Below, piece by piece: positions 1-9,133 of a stretch of 64,000 nt of DNA. The stretch lies in the NCBI RefSeq assembly GCF_001427285.1, contig NZ_LMFV01000045.1, forward strand, positions 158,408 through 222,407, read 5' to 3'. This stretch comes from Mesorhizobium sp. Root552. Lineage in GTDB: Bacteria; Pseudomonadota; Alphaproteobacteria; Rhizobiales; Rhizobiaceae. The notes beneath the pieces were generated by a model. That model had not been told where the DNA came from. It was given only the letters and a program-made list of their open reading frames with translations, and made no database searches. The position numbers and the translations under genes are program-made. Every line of letters begins with the position of its first letter. Positions within the stretch are counted from its first letter, which is position 1.

Positions 1-1
1 C

Positions 2-2347
2 ACACTTACGCGCAAGGCTGACGGGCTTGAAAAGCAGATCGACCTGGACAGGGAAGATGACGCCAAGCTGGTCGAAATACGTCTCGGATTGGAGGACGTT
101 TCGCGCGAGGCGCTGCATAGCGCGCTAACCTTCAGACCCAGGCTTGCCGAAATAAATGCTAGGCTCGAACAACTGGGCGCACCTCCTGCAGACGGGCAGC
201 CGGCCGAACCGGACATCGTCAAGAACGAGCGCAGCGAACTGGCAGCCGAAAAAGCCCAGATCAACGGGGTGCTTGCTGCGGCGCAAAACCTTTCCCTGCG
301 CAGCAGCGGGATAATCGACAGAATCGCCTTGATGCGCAGCGAGTTGTTCCGAAGCCTGCTGACCAAACGCTATCAGCTCACCGACGCGCTGAGCGGTGAA
401 GTGATATCCGATGCCAACCAGGAATTCCGTAACTTCGTAAGTTCGCTCTCATCGTGGATTTCGTTCGCTTTCAAGTTCAAATTCCAGGCAGTCGTCGTCG
501 CCACTTTTCTGGCTTTGATCGCCGCGGCCGTGCTGTTGATCGGGGGACGGCGCCTGTTTGGCCGCTTGATCGAAGCCGATCCGGCAGCGGACGAGCCATC
601 GTATCTCAGCCGTCTCTCGGTTGCCTTCTGGTCGACACTGCTGCCCACCGCCGCCATGGGCGTGTTCTTTGCGGCGACCTACTTTTTCTTCAATTCTTCC
701 AATGTGTTGCGTGGCGATATTGGTGTCTTTTTGAGCGCCGCGATGCTGATCCTCACCACAGTCTTCCTGGTGAACCGACTGGCGAATGCAGCGCTTGCGC
801 CTGGTCTGCCGAACTGGCGGCTGATACCGGTCGAATCCGGCTCTGCCCGGTGGTTGGTGCATCTGGCGACGGCGATGGCGGTAGTCGTCGGGATCAGCAA
901 CTTTTTGTCGGTCGTCAACGAGCAGATGGGTTCGCCGCTCTCGCTGACCATCGCGCGGAGTTTCATCGCCACGATCATCGTCGGCGTGATCCTGATCCTG
1001 ATAGGGCTGGTGAAGCCGTTCAGGACCCATGAAGGTGTCTGGCGGCCTTGGCCGGCCTGGCTGCGCTACAGCGCCTTCCTGCTCGGTGGTTTCACGATCG
1101 GCGCGGCGCTTTTTGGTTACATCGGACTTGCGCTTTTTGTCTCGCAGCAGGTGGTCGTCACCGGCACGATCCTGATTACGGCCTATATCGGCTTTCTTTC
1201 GGCCAAAGCGATCGGCGAGGAGGGCGGTTTCGGCGGTTCGTCCGCCGGCCGTTGGCTTACGTCCAACGCCAATATCGAAGAAAGTACGCTCGACCAGTTC
1301 GGCCTTGCCGTCAGCGTCGCCCTCAACCTGCTGATCGTCGTGGTATTCCTGCCGCTGATCCTTCTGATGTGGGGCTTCCAGCCCGGCGACATCCAGACCT
1401 GGGGCTACAAGCTGGCGACGGGCCTCAGCATCGGATCGGTGACGATATCCTTCACCGGCATCCTTTCAGGCCTTGTGGTCTTCGCCATCGGCTATTTCCT
1501 GACGCGCTGGTTCCAGGGCTGGCTCGACGGCTCCGTGATGGCTCGCGGCAAGGTGGATGCCGGCGTGCGAAACTCGATACGCCTGGCCGTGGGTTATGCA
1601 GGCGTCGCGGTGGCAGCGCTGGTCGGCATTTCGGCAGCGGGCATAGACCTTTCCAATCTTGCGCTGGTTGCCGGCGCACTTTCCCTCGGTATCGGCTTCG
1701 GTCTCCAGAACGTCGTCTCGAACTTTGTCTCCGGCCTCATCCTGCTGGCCGAGCGCCCGTTCAAGGTTGGCGACTGGATCGTGGCCGGCGATGTCAGCGG
1801 CACCGTCAGGAAGATCAGCGTGCGCGCGACCGAGATCGAGACCTTCCAGCGCCAATCGGTCATCCTTCCCAACTCCAACCTGATCAATGGCGCCGTCGGC
1901 AACTGGACGCATCGCAACAAGCTGGGTCGGGTCGAGATCAAGGTGGGCGTGGCCTATGGCAGCGACGTGAAGCGAGTGCACGAACTCCTGCTGGAAATAG
2001 CACGCAGCCATCCGATGGTTTTGAAAAATCCGGAGCCATTTGTGCAGTTCACCAATTTTGGGACAGCGGCTCTGGAGTTCGAGGTTCGCATCTATCTGGC
2101 GGATATCCTCAACGGTGGCGGTGTCCAGAACGATATCCGGTTCGCCATTCTCGATGCCTTCAACCGGGAGGGTATCGAGATACCATCGACGCCGCGCGCC
2201 GTCGTCGAAATGCCGAAGCTGGAACCTTGGCCGGGTGACGACGACAAGATGGAAGTGGAACACGCCGAGCGCGAACGGCTGAAGGCAGAGGCAGAGCAAA
2301 AGGCCCTCAAAAGCCGCCGCAAACCGCGAAAACCTGACCCTAATTAG
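2..2347 (+). CDS. MscS-family mechanosensitive channel with long N-terminal region (5' end missing)
   Basis: The reading frame is open from base 2, so the true start lies left of the window. The visible part (about 781 residues) begins with a helical, charged periplasmic-type segment of the kind seen in DUF3772 MscS proteins. About ten hydrophobic membrane segments follow. The MscS core is clear near residues 560-640 of the visible protein: a Gly/Ala-rich pore helix (LSLGIGFGLQNVVSNFVSG), then the beta domain with ERPFKVGDWI and the NSNLINGAVGNWT segment. The tail is Lys/Arg-rich. The family forms homo-heptameric inner-membrane channels that release solutes on hypo-osmotic shock; the big multi-TM members resemble MscK/YbiO. 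Family assignment is firm, physiological role is inferred. It stands alone, with about 400 bp to the next gene. Confidence 0.9.
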   Translation, partial: TLTRKADGLEKQIDLDREDDAKLVEIRLGLEDVSREALHSALTFRPRLAEINARLEQLGAPPADGQPAEPDIVKNERSELAAEKAQINGVLAAAQNLSLRSSGIIDRIALMRSELFRSLLTKRYQLTDALSGEVISDANQEFRNFVSSLSSWISFAFKFKFQAVVVATFLALIAAAVLLIGGRRLFGRLIEADPAADEPSYLSRLSVAFWSTLLPTAAMGVFFAATYFFFNSSNVLRGDIGVFLSAAMLILTTVFLVNRLANAALAPGLPNWRLIPVESGSARWLVHLATAMAVVVGISNFLSVVNEQMGSPLSLTIARSFIATIIVGVILILIGLVKPFRTHEGVWRPWPAWLRYSAFLLGGFTIGAALFGYIGLALFVSQQVVVTGTILITAYIGFLSAKAIGEEGGFGGSSAGRWLTSNANIEESTLDQFGLAVSVALNLLIVVVFLPLILLMWGFQPGDIQTWGYKLATGLSIGSVTISFTGILSGLVVFAIGYFLTRWFQGWLDGSVMARGKVDAGVRNSIRLAVGYAGVAVAALVGISAAGIDLSNLALVAGALSLGIGFGLQNVVSNFVSGLILLAERPFKVGDWIVAGDVSGTVRKISVRATEIETFQRQSVILPNSNLINGAVGNWTHRNKLGRVEIKVGVAYGSDVKRVHELLLEIARSHPMVLKNPEPFVQFTNFGTAALEFEVRIYLADILNGGGVQNDIRFAILDAFNREGIEIPSTPRAVVEMPKLEPWPGDDDKMEVEHAERERLKAEAEQKALKSRRKPRKPDPN

Positions 2348-2747
2348 GTCGGGAATTCATAATTCTCATCGAACTGGTGTGAGGCCGTCTGGTCGGATAC
2401 GCGAACAAAGAGCGCGGGAAATGTCATTCATTTTCAAGCTCTTTCGACAAGGTGGCCGGGCAGGTGGACCACATCCCCTTACATCCGGCTGCAAGCGGCT
2501 ACGCCGAACCGCTAGACCGATGAACCACATCGACATTCGCGCATCTCCTGCATCTTTTTGCCGTACCAGATGCCGTTTCGATCACATTTATGAGTCCACC
2601 ACATAGCCCCCTGAACGTTTCCGAAACCAATTGCGGCATGAATGGGGCATTCAGTTGCGGTTCAGCTTCATTCTCCTATAAGCTTGTCCGCAATGGCGAA
2701 AACGCCTTGCAAGTGGCAACAGAGGCGGTGGCAACACCGGAAATGCA
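2348..2747. other. intergenic stretch, no supported gene
   Basis: About 400 bases between the MscS channel and the small exported protein. Short open frames here have no ribosome site, no recognisable motif and no family resemblance. It presumably holds the promoter of the downstream gene; no clear terminator or operator was found. Confidence 0.5.
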
Positions 2748-3011
2748 ATGTTGAAGTCACTGATCACCGGCACAATGCTGTTGGCCGCGAGCGGCGCGGC
2801 TTTCGCAGCAAGCGCCGTCAACAAGGACGCGGAGACGCGTACGCTTGTCGTTACCGAAGGCGGTAGCAAGTCCGAGCTGGCGCTGGCGGCGGGCGAGACA
2901 GTGGAATTCTGCCCGAGCGGCTGCTTCGTTACCCTTCCTAACGGTGACCTGGAAGCCTTGACCGGCTCTGAAACAGTCGAGATTTCCGGCGGTGTCGCGA
3001 AGGTAAAATAA
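2748..3011 (+). CDS. small exported protein, unknown function
   Basis: An 87-residue protein with a classical signal peptide: Met-Leu-Lys, a hydrophobic core and an AxA-type cleavage site around residue 20 (AAFAAS). The mature part, about 66 residues, is acidic and contains a Cys-Pro-Ser-Gly-Cys pair that could form a disulfide or bind a metal in the periplasm. I do not recognise a named family. It is monocistronic and followed at once by a strong rho-independent terminator. The ribosome site is weak (CGGA). Confidence 0.75.
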   Translation: MLKSLITGTMLLAASGAAFAASAVNKDAETRTLVVTEGGSKSELALAAGETVEFCPSGCFVTLPNGDLEALTGSETVEISGGVAKVK

Positions 3012-3038
3012 TCGATCGCGATTTTGTCGCGAGCTGGC

Positions 3039-3064
3039 AAGGCCGGGCAATCGCCCGGCCTTTT
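3039..3064 (+). terminator. rho-independent terminator after the small exported protein
   Basis: An 8-bp perfect GC stem (GGCCGGGC / GCCCGGCC) with an AATC loop, followed by TTTT. It lies 28 bases after the stop codon of the small exported protein. Confidence 0.9.
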
Positions 3065-3230
3065 ATCGTTTTGAGCAAGATATGCTTAACGATACCGCCT
3101 GAAATCCGATCAGCCTTTCGGCTCTCGTCCAGGCTTCTTAACGTTCGCTTGGCCCCTCGCCGCTATATCGGCAGCGGGCAGGCAACAGACTGGGGCAGCG
3201 AACATGGACGTGCGGTCGGAAAGGAATGCA

Positions 3231-4643
3231 ATGCCGCTTGCCGTCGATCTCGACGGCACGTTGATCGCGACCGATCTTCTTTGGGAAGGCCTGTTCGCGC
3301 TGCTGAGAAAGAACCCACTTTACCTGTTTCTCGTCCCACTTTGGCTTGCCGGTGGCCCCGCACGCCTGAAACAGGAAATCGCGGAAAGGGTCGACATCGA
3401 CGCCGGATCTCTGCCCTATCGGGAACCCTTGCTGGCGCGGTTGCAAACCGATCACGCCGATGGCCGCAAGATCGTCCTGGCGACAGGCACGCCCCGCAAG
3501 TTCGCGGAAGCGGTTGCGGCGCATCTCGGCATCTTCGACCATGTCCTTGCAACCGACGGGCCGCATAACCTGACTTCATCGCGCAAGCGCGAGGCGCTCG
3601 TCGCCGCCTATGGTGACGGCGGTTTCGACTACGCAGGAAACAGCCGCCACGACCTCGATGTCTTCGATGCCGCGCGCACCGCGATTGTCGTGGCGCCGGA
3701 TCGCCGTGCCGCACGTTGGCAGGCCAGGCATGACTGCGAGGCGATGGCTGGAACGAAGCCGACACTGAAAACCATCTTGAGGATGCTGCGCTGCCACCAA
3801 TGGCTCAAGAACGGATTGATCGCCGTTCCGATGGTGCTGTCGCATGAATATCTGAATGTGCAGATGGTCATTCAATGCATGCTCGCGATCGTGTCGTTCA
3901 GCGCGGTGGCTTCGGCAATCTATATTCTCAACGATTTTTTCGACCTCTCGCTCGATCGCCAGCATCCGACCAAACGCAACCGGCCGTTTGCGAGTGGCGC
4001 ACTATCCATTCCGTTCGGCATGTGGTCGATCGTCGGCCTGCTTGGCGTCGGCCTCGGTTCCGCGCTTTTGCTGCCGGCCGAGTTCCTGATCGTATTGGGC
4101 GGCTACCTCGTCATCACGACGGCCTATTCGCTTTCGCTTAAGCGCATGCTTTTGATCGACGTGTTGACGCTGGCCGGCCTCTACACGATCCGCGTGGTGG
4201 CAGGGGCTGCCGCCACGGGCACCGATGTTTCGTTCTGGCTTTTGGCGTTCTCGATCTTCTTCTTCCTGTCGCTTGCTTTGGTGAAACGCTTCGTGGAACT
4301 GCGCTCCACAAGCCTGATCGCAGGAGAGCGCATCGCCGGGCGTGGCTATCGCTACGAAGACCAGGAAATCGTCGCCCAGGCGGGTATGGCCTCGGCATTC
4401 TCTTCCGCGCTCGTACTTGCGCTTTACCTGGACAGTACCGCCATACGCGAACTCTACGCGCACCCCTGGATGATGTGGCCGTTGCCGCCTATCGTGCTCT
4501 ACATGACCATGCGCGTCTGGATCCTCGCCCGCAGGGACGAGATGCACGATGACCCGGTCGTCTTCGTCATTCGCGATTGGCGCAGCCAGATCGTTATCGT
4601 CGCCGGCGCACTGCTTCTGGTCGTGGGAAGTTTGTGGCCATGA
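3231..4643 (+). CDS. HAD phosphatase-UbiA prenyltransferase fusion, DPPR synthase-like
   Basis: A 470-residue fusion. Residues 1-190 are a HAD phosphatase-like domain opening with the nucleophile motif VDLDGT (D6, D8). The rest is a polytopic UbiA prenyltransferase with the metal-binding motif NDFFDLSLDR at 234-243, followed by HPTKRNRPFASG. That signature is typical of decaprenyl-phosphate:5-phosphoribosyltransferases. Such enzymes attach phosphoribose to polyprenyl phosphate; the fused HAD domain could remove the 5-phosphate afterwards (inference). I chose ATG 3231 because AAGGA lies 5 bases upstream; ATG 3204 is the alternative. The gene ends in an ATGA overlap with the DprE1-like oxidase, which supports one pathway. 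Comparable genes (noeC region) serve arabinosylation of Nod factors in Azorhizobium. Confidence 0.85.
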   Translation: MPLAVDLDGTLIATDLLWEGLFALLRKNPLYLFLVPLWLAGGPARLKQEIAERVDIDAGSLPYREPLLARLQTDHADGRKIVLATGTPRKFAEAVAAHLGIFDHVLATDGPHNLTSSRKREALVAAYGDGGFDYAGNSRHDLDVFDAARTAIVVAPDRRAARWQARHDCEAMAGTKPTLKTILRMLRCHQWLKNGLIAVPMVLSHEYLNVQMVIQCMLAIVSFSAVASAIYILNDFFDLSLDRQHPTKRNRPFASGALSIPFGMWSIVGLLGVGLGSALLLPAEFLIVLGGYLVITTAYSLSLKRMLLIDVLTLAGLYTIRVVAGAAATGTDVSFWLLAFSIFFFLSLALVKRFVELRSTSLIAGERIAGRGYRYEDQEIVAQAGMASAFSSALVLALYLDSTAIRELYAHPWMMWPLPPIVLYMTMRVWILARRDEMHDDPVVFVIRDWRSQIVIVAGALLLVVGSLWP

Positions 4644-5998
4644 AACGCTCCAGTGCCTATTCGAGCTTTGGGCGGGCAACGCCGCCAGCACCGGAAGCCA
4701 TGACGGCAAGCGATGCAATCGAGTTGCTGAAGTCCGGCAAAGTGGCGGACAACTCCTTGTTGGGCTACGGCAATGGCCGCTCCTATGGTGATTCCTGCCA
4801 GAACCTGACCGGGACGGTGGTGGACATGCGCACTCTCAAGAGCTTGCGCGCGTTCGACCCTGAAACGGGCTTGCTGGAAGCCGATGCCGGCATGCTTTTG
4901 TCGGATGTCATCGGGTTTGCAGCGCCTTTCGGGTATTTCCCGGCGGTTGTGCCAGGCACGCAGTTGGTTACCCTGGGTGGCGCCATCGCCAATGATGTCC
5001 ACGGCAAGAACCACCATCGGCGCGGCACATTCGGATGCCATGTCGAAGCTCTTACTTTGCTGCGCTCGGATGGGCAGACATACCGTTGCTCGCAGGTGGA
5101 GAACACACGCCTTTTCTGGGCGACCATCGGGGGCATGGGGCTGACAGGCCTGATCTTGTCCGCGTCGATCCGCTTGATGCGGGTGCCGTCGCTCGACATC
5201 ACCGAGCAGGTGACGCCGTTTCGAAACACTGCCGAGTTCTTCGACCTGGCCGAGACTGCGGACCAGGACAATGAGTACGCGGTGGCCTGGATCGACCAAC
5301 TGGCGAGTGGCAGCAAGGCCGGCCGCGGTTTGCTGTTCACCGGAAACCACGCCGAGACAGGGGCAAGGGCGGCCAACGATTCCTCCGGCGGGCTGCGGGT
5401 TCCGTTCCAGCCGTCTTTCACGGCGCTCAATCGCCCGTTCCTGCGTGTGTTCAACAGTGCCTACCGATGGAGCAAGGGACGGTCGACGCAGCCGCGCCAA
5501 AGCGGTTATCAAGGGTTTTTCTTCCCGCTCGACGGTGTTCGGGACTGGAACCTGCTTTATGGACCAAGCGGCCTGTTCCAGCATCAAAGCGTTGTGCCCG
5601 AAGCCTTGGCCCGCGAAGTGGTGCCCGCCTTGCTGGAAGCGACCAGACGGGCAGGGCAGGGCTCGTTCCTCACCGTTTTGAAGCGCTTCGGCTCGATGCG
5701 CTCGCCAGCGCTTCTGTCATTTCCGCGCCCCGGCTACACGCTGACGCTTGATTTTCCCAATCGTGGCGAGCCGACGCTGAAGCTGCTGGCTGAGCTTGAC
5801 GACATCACGGTCAGGGCCGGCGGCGCGGTCAATCCCTACAAGGATGCGCGCATGAGCGCAGAGACATTCGCGGCTTCCTTCCCCGATTGGCGCAGGCTGG
5901 AATCGGCGCGTGACCCGGCTTTTCGATCTTCGTTCTGGGCGCGGACGGCTGGCCGGCTGGGAACGAATGGAGCGAGCCTTGTAGAAGCTGCCGAATAG
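4640..5998 (+). CDS. FAD-binding oxidoreductase, DprE1-like (polyprenylphosphoryl-ribose 2-oxidase)
   Basis: 452 residues. The VAO-type FAD fold shows at GYGNGRSYGDS (42-52) and at HGKNHHRRGTFG, both close to the mycobacterial DprE1 motifs. The C-terminal region FPRPGYTLTLDFP, then NPYKDARMSAETF, aligns by eye with DprE1 around its benzothiazinone-reactive Cys387 and Lys418. Here the cysteine position is Thr (residue 369) and the lysine is kept (401). DprE1 oxidises the 2-OH of decaprenyl-phosphoryl-ribose on the way to the arabinose donor. The start ATG 4640 overlaps the upstream stop (ATGA). The neighbouring prenyltransferase supports this function; substrate and chain length of the lipid are inferred. 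Confidence 0.85.
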   Translation: MKRSSAYSSFGRATPPAPEAMTASDAIELLKSGKVADNSLLGYGNGRSYGDSCQNLTGTVVDMRTLKSLRAFDPETGLLEADAGMLLSDVIGFAAPFGYFPAVVPGTQLVTLGGAIANDVHGKNHHRRGTFGCHVEALTLLRSDGQTYRCSQVENTRLFWATIGGMGLTGLILSASIRLMRVPSLDITEQVTPFRNTAEFFDLAETADQDNEYAVAWIDQLASGSKAGRGLLFTGNHAETGARAANDSSGGLRVPFQPSFTALNRPFLRVFNSAYRWSKGRSTQPRQSGYQGFFFPLDGVRDWNLLYGPSGLFQHQSVVPEALAREVVPALLEATRRAGQGSFLTVLKRFGSMRSPALLSFPRPGYTLTLDFPNRGEPTLKLLAELDDITVRAGGAVNPYKDARMSAETFAASFPDWRRLESARDPAFRSSFWARTAGRLGTNGASLVEAAE

Positions 5999-6118
5999 TC
6001 AGGATTTGAATTGCTGCCGGTAGAAACGCAGCTACCAAGCAATTTAATAAAAATATTCGCGCTGCTTCACGGAATATTTTTCTGTTCCCAGTATTGCTTG
6101 GAGCGACATGGGACGAAC

Positions 6119-6565
6119 ATGAAATACTTGGCTTTCATTCTCTTTACGGTGATGACCAACGCTGCAGCGCAACTGATGCTGAAGCAGGGCATGATGTCGC
6201 TTGGCCCGATTTCATTTGAAGGGGTCAATCCACTGGTGAGGCTGCTGCAGATCGTGTTCAGCCCGTGGGTATTCCTCGGCCTTTGCACATTCGTCGTTTC
6301 GATGGCGTCGCACCTTTACGTGCTGTCCAAGGTCGAACTGTCCTTCGCCTACCCGTTCCTCAGCCTTGCTTATGTGGCGGTGGCGGTTTTTGCCTATTTC
6401 GTCTTCCGCGAGGACCTCAATAGCTGGCGTATCGCCGGCATCGCCTTCATCTGCGTCGGCACGGTGCTGATCGCGCAGAGCGGCCGCGAAAGCGGAGCAG
6501 GGCACGACGAGGTCACGGCCGCTCAATCCACTGACAAGATTACCACCAGCGAGATCATACGATGA
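6119..6565 (+). CDS. EamA/SMR-type small membrane transporter
   Basis: 148 residues with four hydrophobic helices, the size and topology of small multidrug resistance/EamA half-transporters. Members of this type include ArnE/ArnF, the flippases for undecaprenyl-phosphate aminoarabinose. Its place between a DprE1-like oxidase and an SDR, in an ATGA-coupled operon, suggests it flips or helps flip the polyprenyl-phosphate sugar. That is inference from context. ATG 6119 gives the usual start of the family (MKYLAFILFTVMTNAAAQ); longer in-frame versions lack a membrane-compatible start. Confidence 0.75.
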   Translation: MKYLAFILFTVMTNAAAQLMLKQGMMSLGPISFEGVNPLVRLLQIVFSPWVFLGLCTFVVSMASHLYVLSKVELSFAYPFLSLAYVAVAVFAYFVFREDLNSWRIAGIAFICVGTVLIAQSGRESGAGHDEVTAAQSTDKITTSEIIR

Positions 6566-7569
6566 AACACGTTATCTTTGGCGGTGACGGATTTGTTGGC
6601 CGTCACCTTGCTCCCAAGCTGCTTGCGGACGGGGCTGAAGTGGTCGTGGCCGATATCGTGAAAAGCGATCTCAAGCACTACCGCTCCGCCCGTTTCGTGG
6701 AGTGCGATGTTACCGATGCGACTTCAGTTGAAGCGGTTGGCATCAAGCCCGACGACATGGTCTACAACCTGTCGGCCAAGATGCTGTCCCCGATCCAGAC
6801 GCGGGCGAAGCGGCACGACTTCTTCTTTCCGGTGAACTATTACGGCACGCTTCACATCATTGAGGCGATGGATGCCGCCGGTGCGTCAAAGCTGGTGCAT
6901 TTCACCACCGACATGATCTACGGCCACACCGTCGTGACGCCGATGACGGAAGACCACCCGGTCGCGCCACTTGGCGAATACGGCCTTTCCAAGCAGATGA
7001 CAGAGGAGCTGGCCGCGGAATGGCGCAAGCGCGGCATGCAGATTTCGCTGTTCCGCCCACGCCTCATCATCGGCCCCGGACGGCTTGGCATCCTGGAAAA
7101 GCTGTTCAAGCTGATCGACATGAACCTGCCGGTGCCGATGATCGGCTCGGGGAAAAACCCCTACCAGTTCATCTCGGTGTTCGACTGCGCCGAAGCCGCC
7201 AGGGCGGCGTGGAAGGCGGGTGTGCCGGATGAGGCCTACAATCTGGGCTCACTCAATCCGCCGCCGGTCAGGAGGCTGCTGGGCGACCTGATCAAACATG
7301 CAGGGTCGAAGTCGCTTCTCATTCCGACTCCCGGCTGGGCGGTAAAGCGCACGCTCGATCTGTTCGACCTGGTGAACATGCCGATCATGGACCCGGAGCA
7401 GTACCTGATTGCCGACGAGGAATGCGTGCTCGACGTATCGAAGGCAAAGCGGCAACTGGGCTGGGTGCCGCAGCACCGCGACGAGGACATGCTGATTGCC
7501 GCCTACAGAGAGTATCGCGGCAAGAAGGACGGGCAAAAAGTCGCCGCACGGCACGTCCCGGCCGAATAG
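6562..7569 (+). CDS. NAD(P)-dependent epimerase/reductase (extended SDR)
   Basis: 335 residues of an extended short-chain dehydrogenase. The nucleotide-binding GGDGFVG lies at residues 7-13 and the catalytic Y140-x3-K144 in EYGLSK. The length fits nucleotide-sugar epimerases/dehydratases and 3-beta-HSD-like reductases. The start overlaps the upstream stop as ATGA. In mycobacteria the DprE1 product is reduced by DprE2, a shorter classical SDR. This protein may take that reductive step or modify a sugar precursor; the sequence does not decide. Confidence 0.85.
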   Translation: MKHVIFGGDGFVGRHLAPKLLADGAEVVVADIVKSDLKHYRSARFVECDVTDATSVEAVGIKPDDMVYNLSAKMLSPIQTRAKRHDFFFPVNYYGTLHIIEAMDAAGASKLVHFTTDMIYGHTVVTPMTEDHPVAPLGEYGLSKQMTEELAAEWRKRGMQISLFRPRLIIGPGRLGILEKLFKLIDMNLPVPMIGSGKNPYQFISVFDCAEAARAAWKAGVPDEAYNLGSLNPPPVRRLLGDLIKHAGSKSLLIPTPGWAVKRTLDLFDLVNMPIMDPEQYLIADEECVLDVSKAKRQLGWVPQHRDEDMLIAAYREYRGKKDGQKVAARHVPAE

Positions 7570-7629
7570 TTTCATTTCGTGCGACGCAGGCTGCGGATTG
7601 CCGGCGGCGCAAGCAGACAGGAGTATCGG

Positions 7630-9102
7630 ATGACCGTCATGACCAAACCTGAACAGTCGAAAGCCCGCGCCGTCGTGACCGCACCCGGCCTGTCGTCGGA
7701 CGTTGCGCGAAAGCCGGACCTGATCAGCGTCGAACAGGCGAAGGCAATGGACGTTGCCCGCATCACCGACCTGTTCAAGGCGCATATAAATCCCGGCCAG
7801 CTCCACTTCATGAAGTTGCTCGGCTTTCACAAGATCAAGATCGAACGCGCCGAAGGCATGTTCTACATCGACCAGAACGGCCGCAAGATCCTCGATTTCT
7901 TCGGCGGGTTCGGATCGCTGGCATTCGGCCACAATCATCCGCGCATCCTGGAGACGCGCCGGAAATTCCAGGAAGAGAAGCGGCAGGAAATCGCCATCGC
8001 CTTCATGTCGCAATATGCGGCGGCCCTGGCGCACAATATCGCCGCGTGTTCGCCCGGCGACCTCGACATGGTTTTCCTCGGCTCGTCCGGTTCGGAAGCG
8101 ATGGAGGCTGCGGTGAAGCTCGCCGAACGCGCGGCAGGACCGAAGCGGCCGAAGATCGTCTATGCCGAGAATTCGTTCCACGGCAAGACCAAGGGCGTGC
8201 TGACCATCACCGATGGCCAGCTCTACCGCGGCGATTTCAAGCTGATGGACAACACGGCGCGCGTTCCCTTCGGCGATATCGACGCGGTCGAGCGCCTGTT
8301 CCGCGCCGATCCGGAAGTCGGCGCCATCGTGCTGGAAACCATCCAGGGCGGCGGCGGCATCATCCAGGCGCCTGCCGAATACTGGCAGAAGCTGCGCGCT
8401 TTGTGCGACCAGTACGGCGTGCTTTGGGTGGCGGACGAGGTGCAGTGCGGCTATGGCCGCTCGGGACGCTTCTATGCGTTCGAGCACTATGGCGTGGTGC
8501 CGGACATCACTGCCCTTGCCAAGTCGCTGGGCGCCGGCAAGGCGGCGGTCGGCGCAATGATTGCCAAGCGCGACGTCTACATGAAGGCCTACGGCACGCC
8601 TAAGACGGCGATGATCCATGCCCAGGCTACGTTCGGCGGCATGGGCGAAGCCTGCGTCACGGCCATCGAAGGGCTAAACGTGCTCTACGACGAAGGCCTG
8701 ATCGACAACGCCGCCGACACCGGCGCCTATCTGCTTGAGCGCTTGCAGGCGGTGCAGACAAAGCATCCCAAGATCATCAAGGATGTTCGCGGCAAGGGCT
8801 TCATGGTGGGCCTGGAGTTCCACGACTTCTCGCAGACGCTGCCGATGGTGCTACGGCCAATCGTCAGCGTTCTGGACGAGAAGCTCAAAGGCTCGCTGTC
8901 GGGCTTTGTCGGCGCGCTGCTGCTTCGCGACTACGATGTGCTGGTGGCCTTCACCGAGTACAACCGCAACGTCATCCGGCTGGAGCCGCCGCTGATTTGC
9001 CGGCGTGAACATGTCGACCGCTTTATCGATGCGCTGGATGGCCTGCTGTCGCGCGGCATCATCGCGATCGTCAAGGACTTCGTGAAAAGCCAGGTGAAGT
9101 GA
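7630..9102 (+). CDS. class III PLP-dependent aminotransferase
   Basis: 490 residues. The fold-type I class III signature DEVQCGYGRSG is followed by ALAKSLGAGKAAVG, with K298 as the Schiff-base lysine. SSGSEAMEAA is the phosphate-binding region. A CAGGAG ribosome site precedes ATG 7630. Enzymes of this class transfer amino groups to keto acids, aldehydes or keto sugars. It is co-transcribed with a sugar-lipid oxidase that would make a 2-keto pentose, so amination of a lipid-linked keto sugar is conceivable, but this is speculation. A role in amino-acid or polyamine metabolism cannot be excluded. Confidence 0.85.
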   Translation: MTVMTKPEQSKARAVVTAPGLSSDVARKPDLISVEQAKAMDVARITDLFKAHINPGQLHFMKLLGFHKIKIERAEGMFYIDQNGRKILDFFGGFGSLAFGHNHPRILETRRKFQEEKRQEIAIAFMSQYAAALAHNIAACSPGDLDMVFLGSSGSEAMEAAVKLAERAAGPKRPKIVYAENSFHGKTKGVLTITDGQLYRGDFKLMDNTARVPFGDIDAVERLFRADPEVGAIVLETIQGGGGIIQAPAEYWQKLRALCDQYGVLWVADEVQCGYGRSGRFYAFEHYGVVPDITALAKSLGAGKAAVGAMIAKRDVYMKAYGTPKTAMIHAQATFGGMGEACVTAIEGLNVLYDEGLIDNAADTGAYLLERLQAVQTKHPKIIKDVRGKGFMVGLEFHDFSQTLPMVLRPIVSVLDEKLKGSLSGFVGALLLRDYDVLVAFTEYNRNVIRLEPPLICRREHVDRFIDALDGLLSRGIIAIVKDFVKSQVK

Positions 9103-9133
9103 TGTCAGTGCGTGAACGCTTGGAGGCGCGGCG

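Noticed and set aside
1048..2238. Long plus-strand open frame inside the MscS gene
   Set aside because: Arg/Gln/Pro-rich, typical of an out-of-frame reading of a high-GC gene; the MscS frame has clear family motifs.
2379..2606. 75-codon frame downstream of the MscS channel
   Set aside because: No motif, no ribosome site; the composition is random-like.
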